From positions 1-64,000 of the forward strand of contig NZ_JAPVQY010000035.1 of NCBI RefSeq assembly GCF_027257875.1: DNA of 64,000 bases, in the 5' to 3' direction. The notes beneath the pieces are model-generated. The model was given only the letters and a program-made list of their open reading frames with translations, was not told the origin of the DNA and did no database searches. Origin of the DNA: Burkholderia sp. IMCC1007. Its GTDB lineage: Bacteria > Pseudomonadota > Gammaproteobacteria > Burkholderiales > Burkholderiaceae. The stretch's first letter is position 1. Each line of letters begins with the position of its first letter. The translations under genes were made by a program, and so were the position numbers. Positions 54,351 to 64,000 of this stretch are shown one piece after another.

Positions 54351-54520
54351 CGCCCCGCACATGGCGGCAATTTGACAATGGTTGACGCGAATCAGGCCAG
54401 CTTCGGCCCGCATCCATTCGCGACGGGAAGCAATCGCCGGGCCGCCCCGGCGCGTCACCGCTCCGCTGCTTCATCGCGATACGAAAGGCGCCGCGATTCC
54501 CCGCCGGGCGCCGATCGGTT

Positions 54521-56299
54521 TCAGTCGGAATCGTCGTCCGAGTCGTCTTCGTCCGCGTCGGCCGGCACTTCCCCGTACTTCGCGACGACGGCAGCCTTGA
54601 ACGCCTTCAACGACGGCTGCTGATCGCACAGCTTGTACAGCGACGCGAGTTGCTGCGGCCAGTCCTTCAACTCCTTCGCGAACACGTGCAGGCGCGCGAC
54701 CGTGTCGAGCGCATCGGCTTCGCGACCGGCCATCGCCTGCAGCGCTGCGTAGCGGCGCAGCACCGTCTCGCCGGGCAGCAGCGCGATCGCACGCTCGTGA
54801 GCGGCAAGCTTGAGCGGCAGATCGTCCGGCGAGATGGTCAGCAGCGTCGCCGCTCCGTAGTCGCCCCACGCGCCGAACAGCCGCGACGGCGCGTCGCGGT
54901 ACTGCGCGGCCGGATTGCTGCCGTAATACAGCACTTCCGCACGCTGGTAGTCGCGCAGGACCGGCACCGCCGCCAGCACCCCGCCGACCGACAGCACCGC
55001 GAACAGCCCGAACGCCGCGCGGCCCGGCAGGATCCGCAGCGGCTTCACTTCAAGCAGACCGATCACGAACATCGCGGGCAGCAGGAAGAACATGTATTGC
55101 TGCGGGTACTCGACGAGCGCATGCATCAGCAGGACGCCGATCAGCGCGAGGCCGAACACGCGCGTGCTCGACTGCGGCGCGCGCACCGCGCGCACGAACC
55201 ACGTGACAAGCGCGACGACGAGCACGCCAAGGCCGACGGCACCGGACTTCGCGAGCAGGTCGATGAAGATGTCGTGCGAGTTGTTCGCGATCTCGACGCC
55301 GCCGAGCGTGCGCACGAGCGCGAACTGGTGCGACGGGAATTCGCCCCAGCCGACGCCGAGCAGCGGATGCTCGCGGAACATCGCCAGACCATACTTCCAC
55401 AGCGCGAGGCGCGGCGCGATCTGCCCGGCGTCACGCATCCGTTCGGCCGCCGATTCGGCGAGCCCCAGATGAAAATGCACGTTGGCCCAGCGCACCGCGA
55501 CGTTCACCGCGACGAAGGCCACCGCGAGCACGACCGGCATCAGCCATGCACGCCGGTTGCCGGGCTCGCGGCGCGATTCGAGCCACGCCATCCAGAACCC
55601 CGCGACCACCATCACCGCGACCTGCAGCCACGGCCCGCGCGACACGGTCAGCGCGAGACCGACCGACAGTACGATCGACAGCGCGAGCCACGCCCAGGCG
55701 GCGAGCCGGCGCGTCTGCACCAGATACAGCGCCCCCGCGAGCGCGAACGCGATGTAGGTGGCCAGGTGGTTCGCCTGCGCCATGTTGCCGTACGGCCGGC
55801 GATCGACCGGGATGTTGTACGAGACGACGAACGGCGCCACCACGGACTCGAGATGGAACAACTGCACGATCTGGCTCGCGACGGCGAACACCCCGCCGAT
55901 CAGCAGCGCACCGGCCATCATCCGCGCGACGGCTTCCGCGAGCCCCTCGCGCGCGAGCGTATAGCCGGCCTGCATCGCGACCAGCGCCGCGGCGAGATAG
56001 CCGACCGCGAGCCAGTTCATCGACGGCACCTTCAGCGGCATCAGCGCGACCTGCGCGATCAGCACCGCCGCGAACCCGAGCGGCGCGACGAAAGCGGTCG
56101 GCGTGGCAAACGGCTGGGCCGGGCGGCCCGTGCCCGCGAGCAGCACCACGGAGACGCCCACCAGCATATACAGCACCAGCGCGGCGAACTCTGAATAGAA
56201 GGTTGGAATCGGATACGTGTGATTCGTGATCGCGTACGGCACGATCAGGGCGACAGCCAGCGCAACGAGCGGCAACGAGCGGGAAAAAGTAGAGGGCAT
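54521..56299 (-). CDS. pglL: PglL-type O-oligosaccharyltransferase (Wzy_C family)
   Basis: 592-aa inner-membrane enzyme with about 11-12 spans that is expected to transfer a lipid-linked glycan to Ser/Thr of periplasmic proteins. It resembles PglL/PilO/WaaL ligases: the periplasmic loop has VGWGEFPSHQFALV and EIANNSHDIFIDLLAKSGAV, with the conserved His of the Wzy_C region. The C-terminal 130 residues are soluble. The last 12 residues are highly acidic (DADEDDSDDDSD). It lies 165 bases downstream of pilA on the same strand, the arrangement of pilin genes and their glycosyltransferase. The broad targets cannot be read from sequence. Confidence 0.87.
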   Translation of the reverse strand: MPSTFSRSLPLVALAVALIVPYAITNHTYPIPTFYSEFAALVLYMLVGVSVVLLAGTGRPAQPFATPTAFVAPLGFAAVLIAQVALMPLKVPSMNWLAVGYLAAALVAMQAGYTLAREGLAEAVARMMAGALLIGGVFAVASQIVQLFHLESVVAPFVVSYNIPVDRRPYGNMAQANHLATYIAFALAGALYLVQTRRLAAWAWLALSIVLSVGLALTVSRGPWLQVAVMVVAGFWMAWLESRREPGNRRAWLMPVVLAVAFVAVNVAVRWANVHFHLGLAESAAERMRDAGQIAPRLALWKYGLAMFREHPLLGVGWGEFPSHQFALVRTLGGVEIANNSHDIFIDLLAKSGAVGLGVLVVALVTWFVRAVRAPQSSTRVFGLALIGVLLMHALVEYPQQYMFFLLPAMFVIGLLEVKPLRILPGRAAFGLFAVLSVGGVLAAVPVLRDYQRAEVLYYGSNPAAQYRDAPSRLFGAWGDYGAATLLTISPDDLPLKLAAHERAIALLPGETVLRRYAALQAMAGREADALDTVARLHVFAKELKDWPQQLASLYKLCDQQPSLKAFKAAVVAKYGEVPADADEDDSDDDSD

Positions 56300-56464
56300 G
56301 AGCGAACCGGATGTCAGCAACCGGCGCACTATACAAAACTTTCCCTGCTCTGTGCGGGGCTGTCGCGCCATCGCACGACAGGCACACGACCAGCGCGAGC
56401 GGCAGGAGCGGCAACGGCCGCCCCGTGCACGCCGGGCGACGCGCCGCCCGCACCAGTGCCGACA

Positions 56465-57061
56465 CTAGGCGCGGCACTCCGCCGGCGCATATTTCGCGGG
56501 CAACGTTGCCGCCTCCGCCGGCAACGGCCCCGCACCCGGCGCCGGCAGCGACGACGCGTCCTTCCCGGCGGCAAAACACTCCCATGCGATCGCGCCGGCC
56601 TGCATCACGCCCTTTTTGAGCGGCACGCGTGAGGTCGGCGTATCGGCCTTGTCGGGCGCGGACGGCACCAGCACCAGCGTATTCATACCGGCCGCGGCGA
56701 CGCGCGTCGTGAATGCCACCGTGATCTGCCCCGTCTCGCCGTCGATGGCGACGGACGCGACGTTGCGGGTAGCGGCCGGCGCGCTGTAGCCGCCGTCCAG
56801 GCTTGCGCCGCTCGCGGCGTTGTCGGCGACCGCGAGCCGCGCGGACGACGCAAGCGCAAGCCCTTCGCCGACGCGCGAGCGCGCCAGGTAGTCCTGGTAC
56901 GCGGGAATCGCGTAGGCCGCGATCACGCCGACGATCGCGAGCACGATCATCAGCTCGATCAGCGTGAAGCCGGCCGGCCGCCAGCGCGGCGACGGCCGGT
57001 TCGCGCGCCGCAGATCGGCGGCGACGCGACGGAACAGGGAAACGGAAAAGGCTTCGAACAT
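56465..57061 (-). CDS. pilA: Type IV pilin (PilA-like) with long leader peptide
   Basis: 198-aa prepilin. The peptidase site is G31/F32 in [20 protein letters not shown], with Glu36 at +5. The N-terminal hydrophobic helix is typical, and two C-terminal Cys (WECF and APAECRA) can form the pilin D-loop disulfide. The leader of 31 residues is much longer than the usual 6-10 of type IVa pilins. No internal ATG/GTG gives a shorter leader. It is followed by pglL, a candidate pilin glycosyltransferase. The upstream hairpin is the terC terminator. Confidence 0.88.
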   Translation of the reverse strand: MFEAFSVSLFRRVAADLRRANRPSPRWRPAGFTLIELMIVLAIVGVIAAYAIPAYQDYLARSRVGEGLALASSARLAVADNAASGASLDGGYSAPAATRNVASVAIDGETGQITVAFTTRVAAAGMNTLVLVPSAPDKADTPTSRVPLKKGVMQAGAIAWECFAAGKDASSLPAPGAGPLPAEAATLPAKYAPAECRA

Positions 57062-57081
57062 GGCAGGCTCCGGAAACGAAA

Positions 57082-57107
57082 AACGCCTGCCGACAAAGGC
57101 AGGCGTC
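57082..57107 (-). terminator. Intrinsic terminator of terC, immediately before pilA
   Basis: cgcctgcc and ggcaggcg form an 8-bp stem around GACAAA; on the minus strand TTTTTCGTTT follows. It lies 50-75 bases past the terC stop, but its T-run is only about 20 bases before the pilA ATG. Confidence 0.85.
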
Positions 57108-57156
57108 TCGATCGTAGCCAGCGGGCCGCGAAGCCGGCAGTCGGCCGGATGGCCAG

Positions 57157-57861
57157 TCAGTGCGCGTGCGGCGCGCTGCGGCGGTTTCTCAGTGCGTAAC
57201 CGATCGCGACGACGAACAGCGCACCGGCAATGCTTGCGCCGTAGAGCGCCGGCTGCGTGTCGAGCACCGGCCAGCGATCGCCAACGGGGTCGTTCACGAT
57301 CAGCCCGCCCGCGATCCAGCCGAGCAGCCCGGCGCCGAGCGCCACGACGACCGGGAAACGGTCGAGCAGCTTCAGCACCAGCGTGCTGCCCCACACGATG
57401 ATCGGCACGCTGACGAGGAGCCCGAAGATCACGAGCGCGATCCGGTGCGACGGATCGGCCTGCTCGGCCGCGCCGGCAATCGCGATCACGTTGTCGAGGC
57501 TCATGACCGCATCGGCGATCACGATCGTCTTCACCGCATCCCACAGCCGGGCGGCTGGCTTGATGTCGTCGTGCGCGTCGGCGGCCGGCGCCATCAGCTT
57601 GATGCCGATCCACAGCAGCAGCAGCCCGCCGCCGAGCTTCAGGAACGGCACGTCGAGCAGCGCGACCGCGAACGCGATCAGCACGACACGCAGGAGGATC
57701 GCCCCCGCGGTGCCCCAGACGACGCCGCGCAACCGCTGGTTCGCCGGCAGGTTACGGCAAGCAAGCGCGATCACGACCGCGTTGTCGCCGCCGAGCAGGA
57801 TATCGATGATGACGATCTGGAGAATCGCGCCCCAGTGCAAGGAGGTCAGGAATTCGAGCAT
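57157..57861 (-). CDS. TerC-family membrane protein (YjbE/MntY-like)
   Basis: 234-aa TerC-family membrane protein with about seven spans. [20 protein letters not shown] carries the conserved acidic GDN, and a second repeat has [20 protein letters not shown], both typical of proteins linked to metal (Mn) export or metalation. The start at 57861 gives [11 protein letters not shown]; a longer frame to 57966 adds non-hydrophobic residues. It follows sucD after a terminator, so it has its own promoter. Confidence 0.88.
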   Translation of the reverse strand: MLEFLTSLHWGAILQIVIIDILLGGDNAVVIALACRNLPANQRLRGVVWGTAGAILLRVVLIAFAVALLDVPFLKLGGGLLLLWIGIKLMAPAADAHDDIKPAARLWDAVKTIVIADAVMSLDNVIAIAGAAEQADPSHRIALVIFGLLVSVPIIVWGSTLVLKLLDRFPVVVALGAGLLGWIAGGLIVNDPVGDRWPVLDTQPALYGASIAGALFVVAIGYALRNRRSAPHAH

Positions 57862-57961
57862 GGCGGTGAGGAAAGGACAGCGGCCGCCTCGCGGGCGGGC
57901 CGGTTCATCGCCGGACATGCAGCACGCATGCCCGGTGCTTACGAATTCATTGCGCGAGCAT

Positions 57962-57992
57962 AACAAAAAACGCCGGCAAAGCCGGCGTTTTC
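57962..57992 (-). terminator. Intrinsic terminator of sucCD
   Basis: cgccggc and gccggcg pair around AAA, and on the minus strand TTTTTTG follows. It lies about 30 bases beyond the sucD stop. Confidence 0.92.
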
Positions 57993-58017
57993 TGCAGGAC
58001 GAATCCGATGGAAATGA

Positions 58018-58899
58018 TTACAGCGCCTTCTTCAGCAGACGGCCCATTTCCGACGGGTTGCGCGTGACGGTGATGCCGCACGCTTCCATGATTTCCAGCT
58101 TCGCTTCGGCCGTATCCGCACCGCCCGAGATCAGCGCGCCGGCGTGGCCCATGCGCTTGCCCGGAGGCGCCGTGACGCCCGCGATGAAGCCGACGACCGG
58201 CTTCTTCATGTTGTCCTTGATCCACTCGGCGGCGTTGGCTTCGTCCGGACCGCCGATTTCGCCGATCATCACGACTGCGTCCGTGTCCGGATCGTCGTTG
58301 AACATCTTCATCACGTCGATGTGCTTCAGACCGTTGATCGGGTCGCCGCCGATACCGACTGCCGACGACTGGCCGAGGCCGAGCGCCGTCAGCTGGGCAA
58401 CGGCTTCATACGTCAGCGTGCCCGAACGCGACACGACGCCGATGCGGCCCTTGCGGTGGATGTGACCCGGCATGATGCCGATCTTCAGCTCGTCCGGCGT
58501 GATCGTGCCCGGGCAGTTCGGCCCGAGCAGCAGCGTCTTGCGGCCTTCGCGACGCATGCGGTCCTTCACTTCGATCATGTCACGCACGGGAATGCCTTCC
58601 GTGATGCAGATCGCGAGATCGAGGTCGGCTTCGACCGCTTCCCAGATCGCAGCAGCAGCGCCTGCCGGCGGAACGTAGATGACCGACACGGTTGCGCCAG
58701 TTTCCGCCTTCGCTTCCTTGACGCTCGCGTAGATCGGAATGCCTTCGAAATCTTCGCCGGCCTTCTTCGGGTTCACGCCCGCGACGAATGCTTCGCGGCC
58801 GTTTGCGTATTCACGGCAGGCGCGCGTATGGAACTGACCGGTTTTGCCGGTAATGCCCTGCGTGATGACCTTCGTGTCCTTGTTGATCAGAATCGACAT
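58018..58899 (-). CDS. sucD: Succinyl-CoA synthetase alpha subunit
   Basis: 293-aa subunit with the phosphohistidine site of the TCA-cycle enzyme that makes succinate and ATP or GTP from succinyl-CoA. MSILINKDTKVITQGITGKT is the start, GPNCPGTITPDELKIGIMPG a CoA-ligase signature, and GHAGALISGG carries the active His. The ATG at 58899 gives the standard start and leaves 69 bases to sucC. The gene pair is cotranscribed. Confidence 0.97.
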   Translation of the reverse strand: MSILINKDTKVITQGITGKTGQFHTRACREYANGREAFVAGVNPKKAGEDFEGIPIYASVKEAKAETGATVSVIYVPPAGAAAAIWEAVEADLDLAICITEGIPVRDMIEVKDRMRREGRKTLLLGPNCPGTITPDELKIGIMPGHIHRKGRIGVVSRSGTLTYEAVAQLTALGLGQSSAVGIGGDPINGLKHIDVMKMFNDDPDTDAVVMIGEIGGPDEANAAEWIKDNMKKPVVGFIAGVTAPPGKRMGHAGALISGGADTAEAKLEIMEACGITVTRNPSEMGRLLKKAL

Positions 58900-58968
58900 G
58901 TATTTTGACCTCTGTTCGATGGGCGTCGCGTGCAAACCGCGCCGCCATACGTGTTCATTAGCGCGTGC

Positions 58969-60135
58969 TTACTTGCCTGCGGCAGCCGCGACGACCTTCT
59001 GCGCAGCCTCTTCCATGCTGTCGGCCGAGATGATCGGCAGGCCCGAATCGGCCAGCATCTTCTTGCCGAGGTCCTCGTTCGTGCCCTTCATGCGCACGAC
59101 GAGCGGCACGTTCAGGTTCACGGCCTTCGAACCGGCGATCACGCCTTCGGCGATCACGTCGCAGCGCATGATGCCGCCGAAGATGTTCACGAGGATCGCC
59201 TTCAGATCCGGGTTCTTCAGCATCAGCTTGAACGCTTCCGTGACCTTCTCGGTCGTGGCGCCACCGCCGACGTCCAGGAAGTTCGCCGGCTCGCCGCCGA
59301 ACAGCTTGATGGTGTCCATCGTCGCCATCGCGAGGCCCGCGCCGTTCACGAGGCAGCCGATGTTGCCGTCGAGCGAGATGTACGCGAGGTCGAACTTCGA
59401 CGCTTCGATTTCAGCCGGATCTTCTTCGTCCAGATCGCGGTACGCGACGATTTCCGGGTGGCGGAACAGCGCGTTCGAGTCGAAGTTGAACTTCGCGTCG
59501 AGTGCGATGACCTTGCCGTCGCCGGACACGTTCAGCGGGTTGATTTCAGCCAGCGATGCGTCGGTTTCCCAGAATGCCTTGTACAGGCCTTGCAGGATCG
59601 CGCGCGCTTGCGGAATCGATGTGGCCGGCACGCCGATCTTCGCGGCGAGGTCGTCGGCTTGCGCGTCCAGCAGGCCCGTCGACGGCTCGACGATGACCTT
59701 GTGGATCAGTTCCGGGTGCTTTTCGGCGACTTCTTCGATGTCCATGCCGCCTTCGCTCGAACCCATCAGCACGATCTTCTGCGAGATGCGGTCGACGACG
59801 AGGCTGACATACAGTTCCTGCTTGATGTCGGCGCCTTCTTCGATCATCAGGCGATTGACCTTCTGGCCTTCCGGGCCCGTCTGGTGCGTGACGAGCTGCA
59901 TGCCGAGGATCTGGTTCGCGTATTCGCGAACCTGCTCGATCGACTTCGCCACCTTCACGCCGCCGCCCTTGCCACGGCCACCCGCGTGAATCTGAGCCTT
60001 CACGACCCACACCGGGCCGCCGAGCTCTTCTGCCACCTTGACGGCCTCGTCAACCGAGAACGCCGGCTTGCCGCGCGGTACCGCGACGCCGAATTTCCGC
60101 AGGATTTCCTTACCCTGGTACTCGTGAATCTTCAT
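58969..60135 (-). CDS. sucC: Succinyl-CoA synthetase beta subunit
   Basis: 388-aa ATP-grasp subunit. [20 protein letters not shown] is the canonical start, with [19 protein letters not shown] the nucleotide-binding region and [16 protein letters not shown] near the C-terminus. It heads the sucCD operon. A good GGAATCAC site precedes the ATG at 60135. Length matches the family. Confidence 0.97.
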   Translation of the reverse strand: MKIHEYQGKEILRKFGVAVPRGKPAFSVDEAVKVAEELGGPVWVVKAQIHAGGRGKGGGVKVAKSIEQVREYANQILGMQLVTHQTGPEGQKVNRLMIEEGADIKQELYVSLVVDRISQKIVLMGSSEGGMDIEEVAEKHPELIHKVIVEPSTGLLDAQADDLAAKIGVPATSIPQARAILQGLYKAFWETDASLAEINPLNVSGDGKVIALDAKFNFDSNALFRHPEIVAYRDLDEEDPAEIEASKFDLAYISLDGNIGCLVNGAGLAMATMDTIKLFGGEPANFLDVGGGATTEKVTEAFKLMLKNPDLKAILVNIFGGIMRCDVIAEGVIAGSKAVNLNVPLVVRMKGTNEDLGKKMLADSGLPIISADSMEEAAQKVVAAAAGK

Positions 60136-60203
60136 GCGTGATTCCCTTCAGTCTGAGAGTTGGATGAAATGTCGCTTAAGACGCTTCTTCGAATGATTTC
60201 CGT

Positions 60204-60812
60204 TCATTCCTTCGTGCTGCCATCACCGGGCAGATCCGGCCGGCTCGCGCCATACCAGCGCGGGTAGTACTGCCGCACGACCTCGCCGTCGAACCGCAAC
60301 GCCTGGCAGCGGCCGAGCTGGAAAGGCGGTTCAGTGTGCGCGCCGTCGTGATCCGGACCTTCGCCGCCCTCTTCGCGCACGTTCCATACGTCACCGGCGA
60401 ACGCCTGGATCGCTGCGGTCGGCAGCACGGCGCACAGTTCGGTGAGATGGGAGCAGCCTGCGACGCCGGCGAGCAGCCGGTTCGCGTTGCGGCGGAAATT
60501 GCGGAAGAGATTGAGCCCGATCAGGGCCCGATAGGCAGGCGGGGCGGATTGACAGTGACCGGGATAGGGAACCCATTCCGAAGACGCTTCGGCGTCGACG
60601 ACATTGAGGTCACGATCGATAGTCACGCGCAGCCAGAGTTCGTGGATCGGCAGGCCCTGGGGCCGGATGCCCGACGCAAGCGCGACATCGCGCGGCTTGT
60701 GGTCGGTCAGGCAGGCTTCGATGTCCCACAAGCCGTCGCCGCGCTCGTAAGCTTCCGCTCGGATTGCGCGTCGATGTCGCAACTGACGGGGCACGGGCTC
60801 GGATAGCGGCAT
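60204..60812 (-). CDS. DUF2889-family protein
   Basis: 202-aa protein of the DUF2889 family. It starts MPLSEPVPRQLRHRRAIRAE and has YERGDGLWDIEACLTDHKPR and GCSHLTELCAVLPTAAIQAF, in which Cys and His residues are placed as in the family. No biochemical role is known to me. It is the gene upstream of sucC on the same strand (68-base gap), and follows recX. Confidence 0.85.
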   Translation of the reverse strand: MPLSEPVPRQLRHRRAIRAEAYERGDGLWDIEACLTDHKPRDVALASGIRPQGLPIHELWLRVTIDRDLNVVDAEASSEWVPYPGHCQSAPPAYRALIGLNLFRNFRRNANRLLAGVAGCSHLTELCAVLPTAAIQAFAGDVWNVREEGGEGPDHDGAHTEPPFQLGRCQALRFDGEVVRQYYPRWYGASRPDLPGDGSTKE

Positions 60813-60956
60813 GCTGGAGGTTGAGGCCGAAGAGGAAAACCCGTGGATTTTAGCATATTGGGTATTTGAGGCAGTCTGCCGCGACGGCGGGTATTCCCCG
60901 CTGTCCATCGGTGGTTGCGTTGCAGCAAAATCGCGCGCCGCGCGCGACCGGACCGG

Positions 60957-61804
60957 TCAGTCGTCGATCGGGAAATCGTCGCCGACTTTCAGCAACTTCA
61001 CGATGGTCGCGCTCGAGAAGCCGCGCGCGGCCAGGAAGCGCGCCTGCTTCGCGCGCTCGGCCGGCGTTTGCGGCAGTGCACCGAATTTCTTGCGCCAGAC
61101 GGCCTGCGCGCGTGTGAGTTCGGTCTCGCGCAACTGCGCATTCACTTCCTCGACGAGACTGTCGCCGACCGCATGACGCTTCAGTTCGCTGACGATGCGC
61201 GCGACCCCGACACGCGATGCGCGGCGATGCACGAGACTCTCGGCAAAGCGCGCATCGGACAACCAGCCGTCCTTTTCCAGCGCATCGAGCACCGGTTCGA
61301 CCGATTCGTCCTCGCCGACGTACGGCGCGAGTTTGCGGGCGAGTTCGGCGCGGCTGTACTCGCGCCGCGACAGATAGCCGAGTGCGCGGCCCTTCAGCGA
61401 ACGCGGCGGCTTCGACGACTTGCGCTCGCGCGCGCCCGGCTCGTCGCCGGAAGAAGCACCGCGCGTGCGGCGCGGATGCTGGCTGCTGCGGGTATAGACG
61501 TCTTGCGCGACCGGCGCGGCCGCACCGGCTGCGCGCTCGCCGGGGAAGCTGACGCCGGACACGCGACGGCGCGACCGGTCGTGTGCGTCGAACGATTCGT
61601 CGTCGTCGAACGGATCGACCGGCGCGGCAATCTCAAACGAAACGAGGGCATCGTCGGATGCCCTCGTCGCAGTGCGGTTCGCGGCCTGACTGCCCGTGAC
61701 CCGCTGGTTGGTGGCCGAGGACCCGGTTCGCCGGGCGGAGCGGCCCGCCGTTTCGGGCGCGTCGCTCTGCTCCGGTTCGCCAGCCTGACCTCGGCGCCCG
61801 ACCA

Positions 61805-61808
<4 letters not shown>
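60957..61808 (-). CDS. recX: RecX, regulator of RecA, with long N-terminal extension
   Basis: 283-aa regulator that binds RecA filaments and limits their activity. The RecX fold starts near residue 137 ([20 protein letters not shown]) and runs to the C-terminus ([18 protein letters not shown]). Residues 1-135 are a disordered-looking Arg/Ser/Ala/Glu-rich extension. Usual RecX proteins are about 150 aa. ATGATG overlaps the recA stop; the second ATG at 61805 is an equally good start. This overlap suggests translational coupling to recA. Confidence 0.9.
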
Positions 61809-62875
<1,067 letters not shown>

Positions 62876-62950
62876 GAATCGTCCTTTGCTATGATGAGCA
62901 GCGTCTGTTAGAGGCGCGCCCGCTTCAAGCGCTGCCCACGAATGCAGACA

Positions 62951-62966
62951 CTGTATAAAAAAACAG
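62951..62966 (-). promoter_or_regulatory. LexA (SOS) box upstream of recA
   Basis: CTGT-ATAAAAAA-ACAG fits the CTGT-N8-ACAG SOS box exactly. It is 76 bases before the recA start, where a LexA-controlled promoter would be. Confidence 0.9.
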
Positions 62967-63064
62967 TATTTTATGCAAGCCCGCGATGCGGGTTGCGTCG
63001 TACACGAATAACTTCGGAGACAGCCGCGCCGGCGTGAACGCGCCGCCGGCCATCGGTCAGCAAC

Positions 63065-63793
63065 ATGCGAATTCTCATCGCCGAAGACGACAGCATACTC
63101 GCGGACGGCCTCACCCGGTCACTCCGCCAATCGGGCTATGCGGTCGACCACGTGAAGAGCGGCCTCGACGCCGATACCGCGCTGTCGATGCAGACTTTCG
63201 ACCTGCTGATCCTCGATCTCGGGCTGCCCAAAATGTCCGGGCTCGACGTGCTGAAGCGCCTGCGCGCGCGCAATTCCAACCTCCCCGTGCTGATCCTGAC
63301 CGCCGCCGACAGCGTCGACGAACGCGTGAAGGGGCTCGATCTGGGCGCGGACGACTACATGGCCAAGCCGTTCGCGCTCAACGAGCTCGAGGCGCGCGTG
63401 CGCGCGCTGACCCGGCGCGGCGCGGGCGGCGGCCCGACCGTCGTGCGCCACGGCTCGCTCGCGTTCGACCAGGTCGGCCGCATCGCGTATGCGAACGAGC
63501 GCGTGCTCGACCTGTCCGCGCGCGAACTCGGCCTGCTCGAAGTGCTGCTGCAGCGCATCGGCCGGCTCGTGTCGAAGGAGCAGCTCGTCGATCACCTGTG
63601 CGAATGGGGCGAGGAAGTCAGCAACAACGCGATCGAAGTGTACGTGCACCGGCTGCGCAAGAAGATCGAGCCGAGCGGCGTGCGGATCTCCACCGTGCGC
63701 GGCCTCGGCTACTGCCTCGAGAAAGTCGCACCCGCGGCGCCCGCCGACACGGCAGCGCCCCCGCCCGCGCCGGCCGGCACGCCGCTGCGCTGA
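63065..63793 (+). CDS. OmpR-family response regulator
   Basis: 242-aa two-component regulator. The receiver domain (residues 1-118) has EDD at 7-9, phospho-acceptor Asp51 in [10 protein letters not shown] and Lys in [11 protein letters not shown]. The winged-helix domain includes [20 protein letters not shown] near residues 190-209. A Pro/Ala-rich C-terminal tail of about 25 residues follows. The ATG at 63065 gives [10 protein letters not shown]. It is divergent from recA and is followed after 17 bases by its sensor kinase gene. Its regulon cannot be told from this window. Confidence 0.92.
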   Translation: MRILIAEDDSILADGLTRSLRQSGYAVDHVKSGLDADTALSMQTFDLLILDLGLPKMSGLDVLKRLRARNSNLPVLILTAADSVDERVKGLDLGADDYMAKPFALNELEARVRALTRRGAGGGPTVVRHGSLAFDQVGRIAYANERVLDLSARELGLLEVLLQRIGRLVSKEQLVDHLCEWGEEVSNNAIEVYVHRLRKKIEPSGVRISTVRGLGYCLEKVAPAAPADTAAPPPAPAGTPLR

Positions 63794-63810
63794 CGCCGGC
63801 CGTCGCCGCG

Positions 63811-64000
63811 ATGGCCACGCCGGCCCGTTCCCGTCATCCGAGCGGCGAGGAGCCGTCCGCCGCCGACGTGGCGCGCGACGCGCGCTACGAGAACCCGTTC
63901 GCGCCGCCCGACGAGACCGACACGCCCGAAGCCGCGCGCCCGCGCTCGCTGTTCGGCGAAATCCTCGACTGGATGCTCGCGCCGCTCCTGCTGCTGTGGC
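63811..64000 (+). CDS. Sensor histidine kinase, N-terminal fragment (cut by window edge)
   Basis: Open frame from ATG 63811 to the window end, 63 codons. It begins MATPARSRHPSGEEPSAADV and reaches FGEILDWMLAPLLLLW, a Pro/Glu/Ala-rich cytosolic start followed by the first membrane span. Position 17 bases after an OmpR-type regulator, and the hydrophobic segment, indicate the partner sensor kinase. The catalytic domain is outside the window, so the family call is inference. Confidence 0.7.
   Translation, partial: MATPARSRHPSGEEPSAADVARDARYENPFAPPDETDTPEAARPRSLFGEILDWMLAPLLLLW

Larger units (their letters stand above)
54098..54520. other. 423-base intergenic region with foldable element
   Basis: This spacer between pglL (stop 54521) and the small lipoprotein gene has no convincing gene. 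It holds the nested inverted repeats at 54208-54310 and a perfect palindrome GTGCATGCAC at 54341-54350. No clear intrinsic terminator for pglL is visible. The region could be a long 5' leader or host a small RNA. Confidence 0.5.

Overview
The window is high-GC (roughly two thirds G+C by eye) and carries a gene set typical of chromosome 1 of a Burkholderia species, most likely the Burkholderia cepacia complex. It holds recA-recX, sucCD, a pgk-pyk-fba glycolytic block, purCEK, waaF, a BpeAB-OprB-like RND pump with its own repressor, an HtrA protease with a two-component system, and a pilin gene next to a PglL-type O-oligosaccharyltransferase. The species call is inferred from protein likeness and gene order recalled from memory; no search was run. 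I saw no tRNA, rRNA, CRISPR array or prophage.

Layout. 1-592: truncated end of an IS30-family element. 838-9195 (minus): one long polyol or sugar-alcohol operon (SDR dehydrogenase, PfkB kinase, GatZ-like protein, binding protein, two permeases, HAD phosphatase, MalK-type ATPase), many genes overlapping by a few bases. 9525-12632 (plus): zur-znuACB zinc regulation and uptake. 12657-16350: a patchy region with a small membrane-protein gene, an AT-richer stretch, fghA, a 35-codon remnant of its usual partner adhC, and xylB. 16356-17732: NCS2 purine permease. 18031-25080: oprB-bpeB-bpeA with divergent bpeR and an AcrR-type operator. 25204-28159: isochorismatase-like hydrolase, GlxA-type regulator, CoxG-like protein, DUF427 protein. 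28295-32422 (minus): envelope-stress cluster of response regulator, sensor kinase, HtrA and a small secreted protein, with PmrA-box-like direct repeats before htrA. 32606-36639 (plus): PBP4-type peptidase, sterol-desaturase-family enzyme, GDSL lipoprotein esterase. 36751-45018 (minus): sua5, purK, purE, purC, fba, pyk, pgk. 45300-46375: azlCD. 46583-51164 (plus): ilvE, zinc-finger protein, waaF, NTF2-like protein, YheT hydrolase, hypothetical protein. 51219-54097: BepA-like protease, moaC, TonB-C-like lipoprotein. 54521-61808 (minus): pglL, pilA, terC, sucD, sucC, DUF2889 gene, recX; recA follows at 61805-62875 with a perfect LexA box. 63065-64000 (plus): an OmpR-type regulator and the start of its sensor kinase.

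How the parts work together. The polyol operon encodes import, oxidation, phosphorylation and probably a phosphate-sugar epimerisation that ends in glycolysis. The zur-znu block is self-contained zinc homeostasis. The RR-HK-HtrA block looks like an envelope-stress circuit in which the regulator could control its own downstream protease. PilA and PglL may form a pilin and glycosyltransferase pair. Most of the window is ordinary core genome. The best leads are the GatZ protein without GatY, the PmrA-like boxes at htrA, the adhC deletion scar, the histidine-rich tail on the zinc ATPase, the terminator placed just before pilA, and a foldable element before the 54097 lipoprotein gene.
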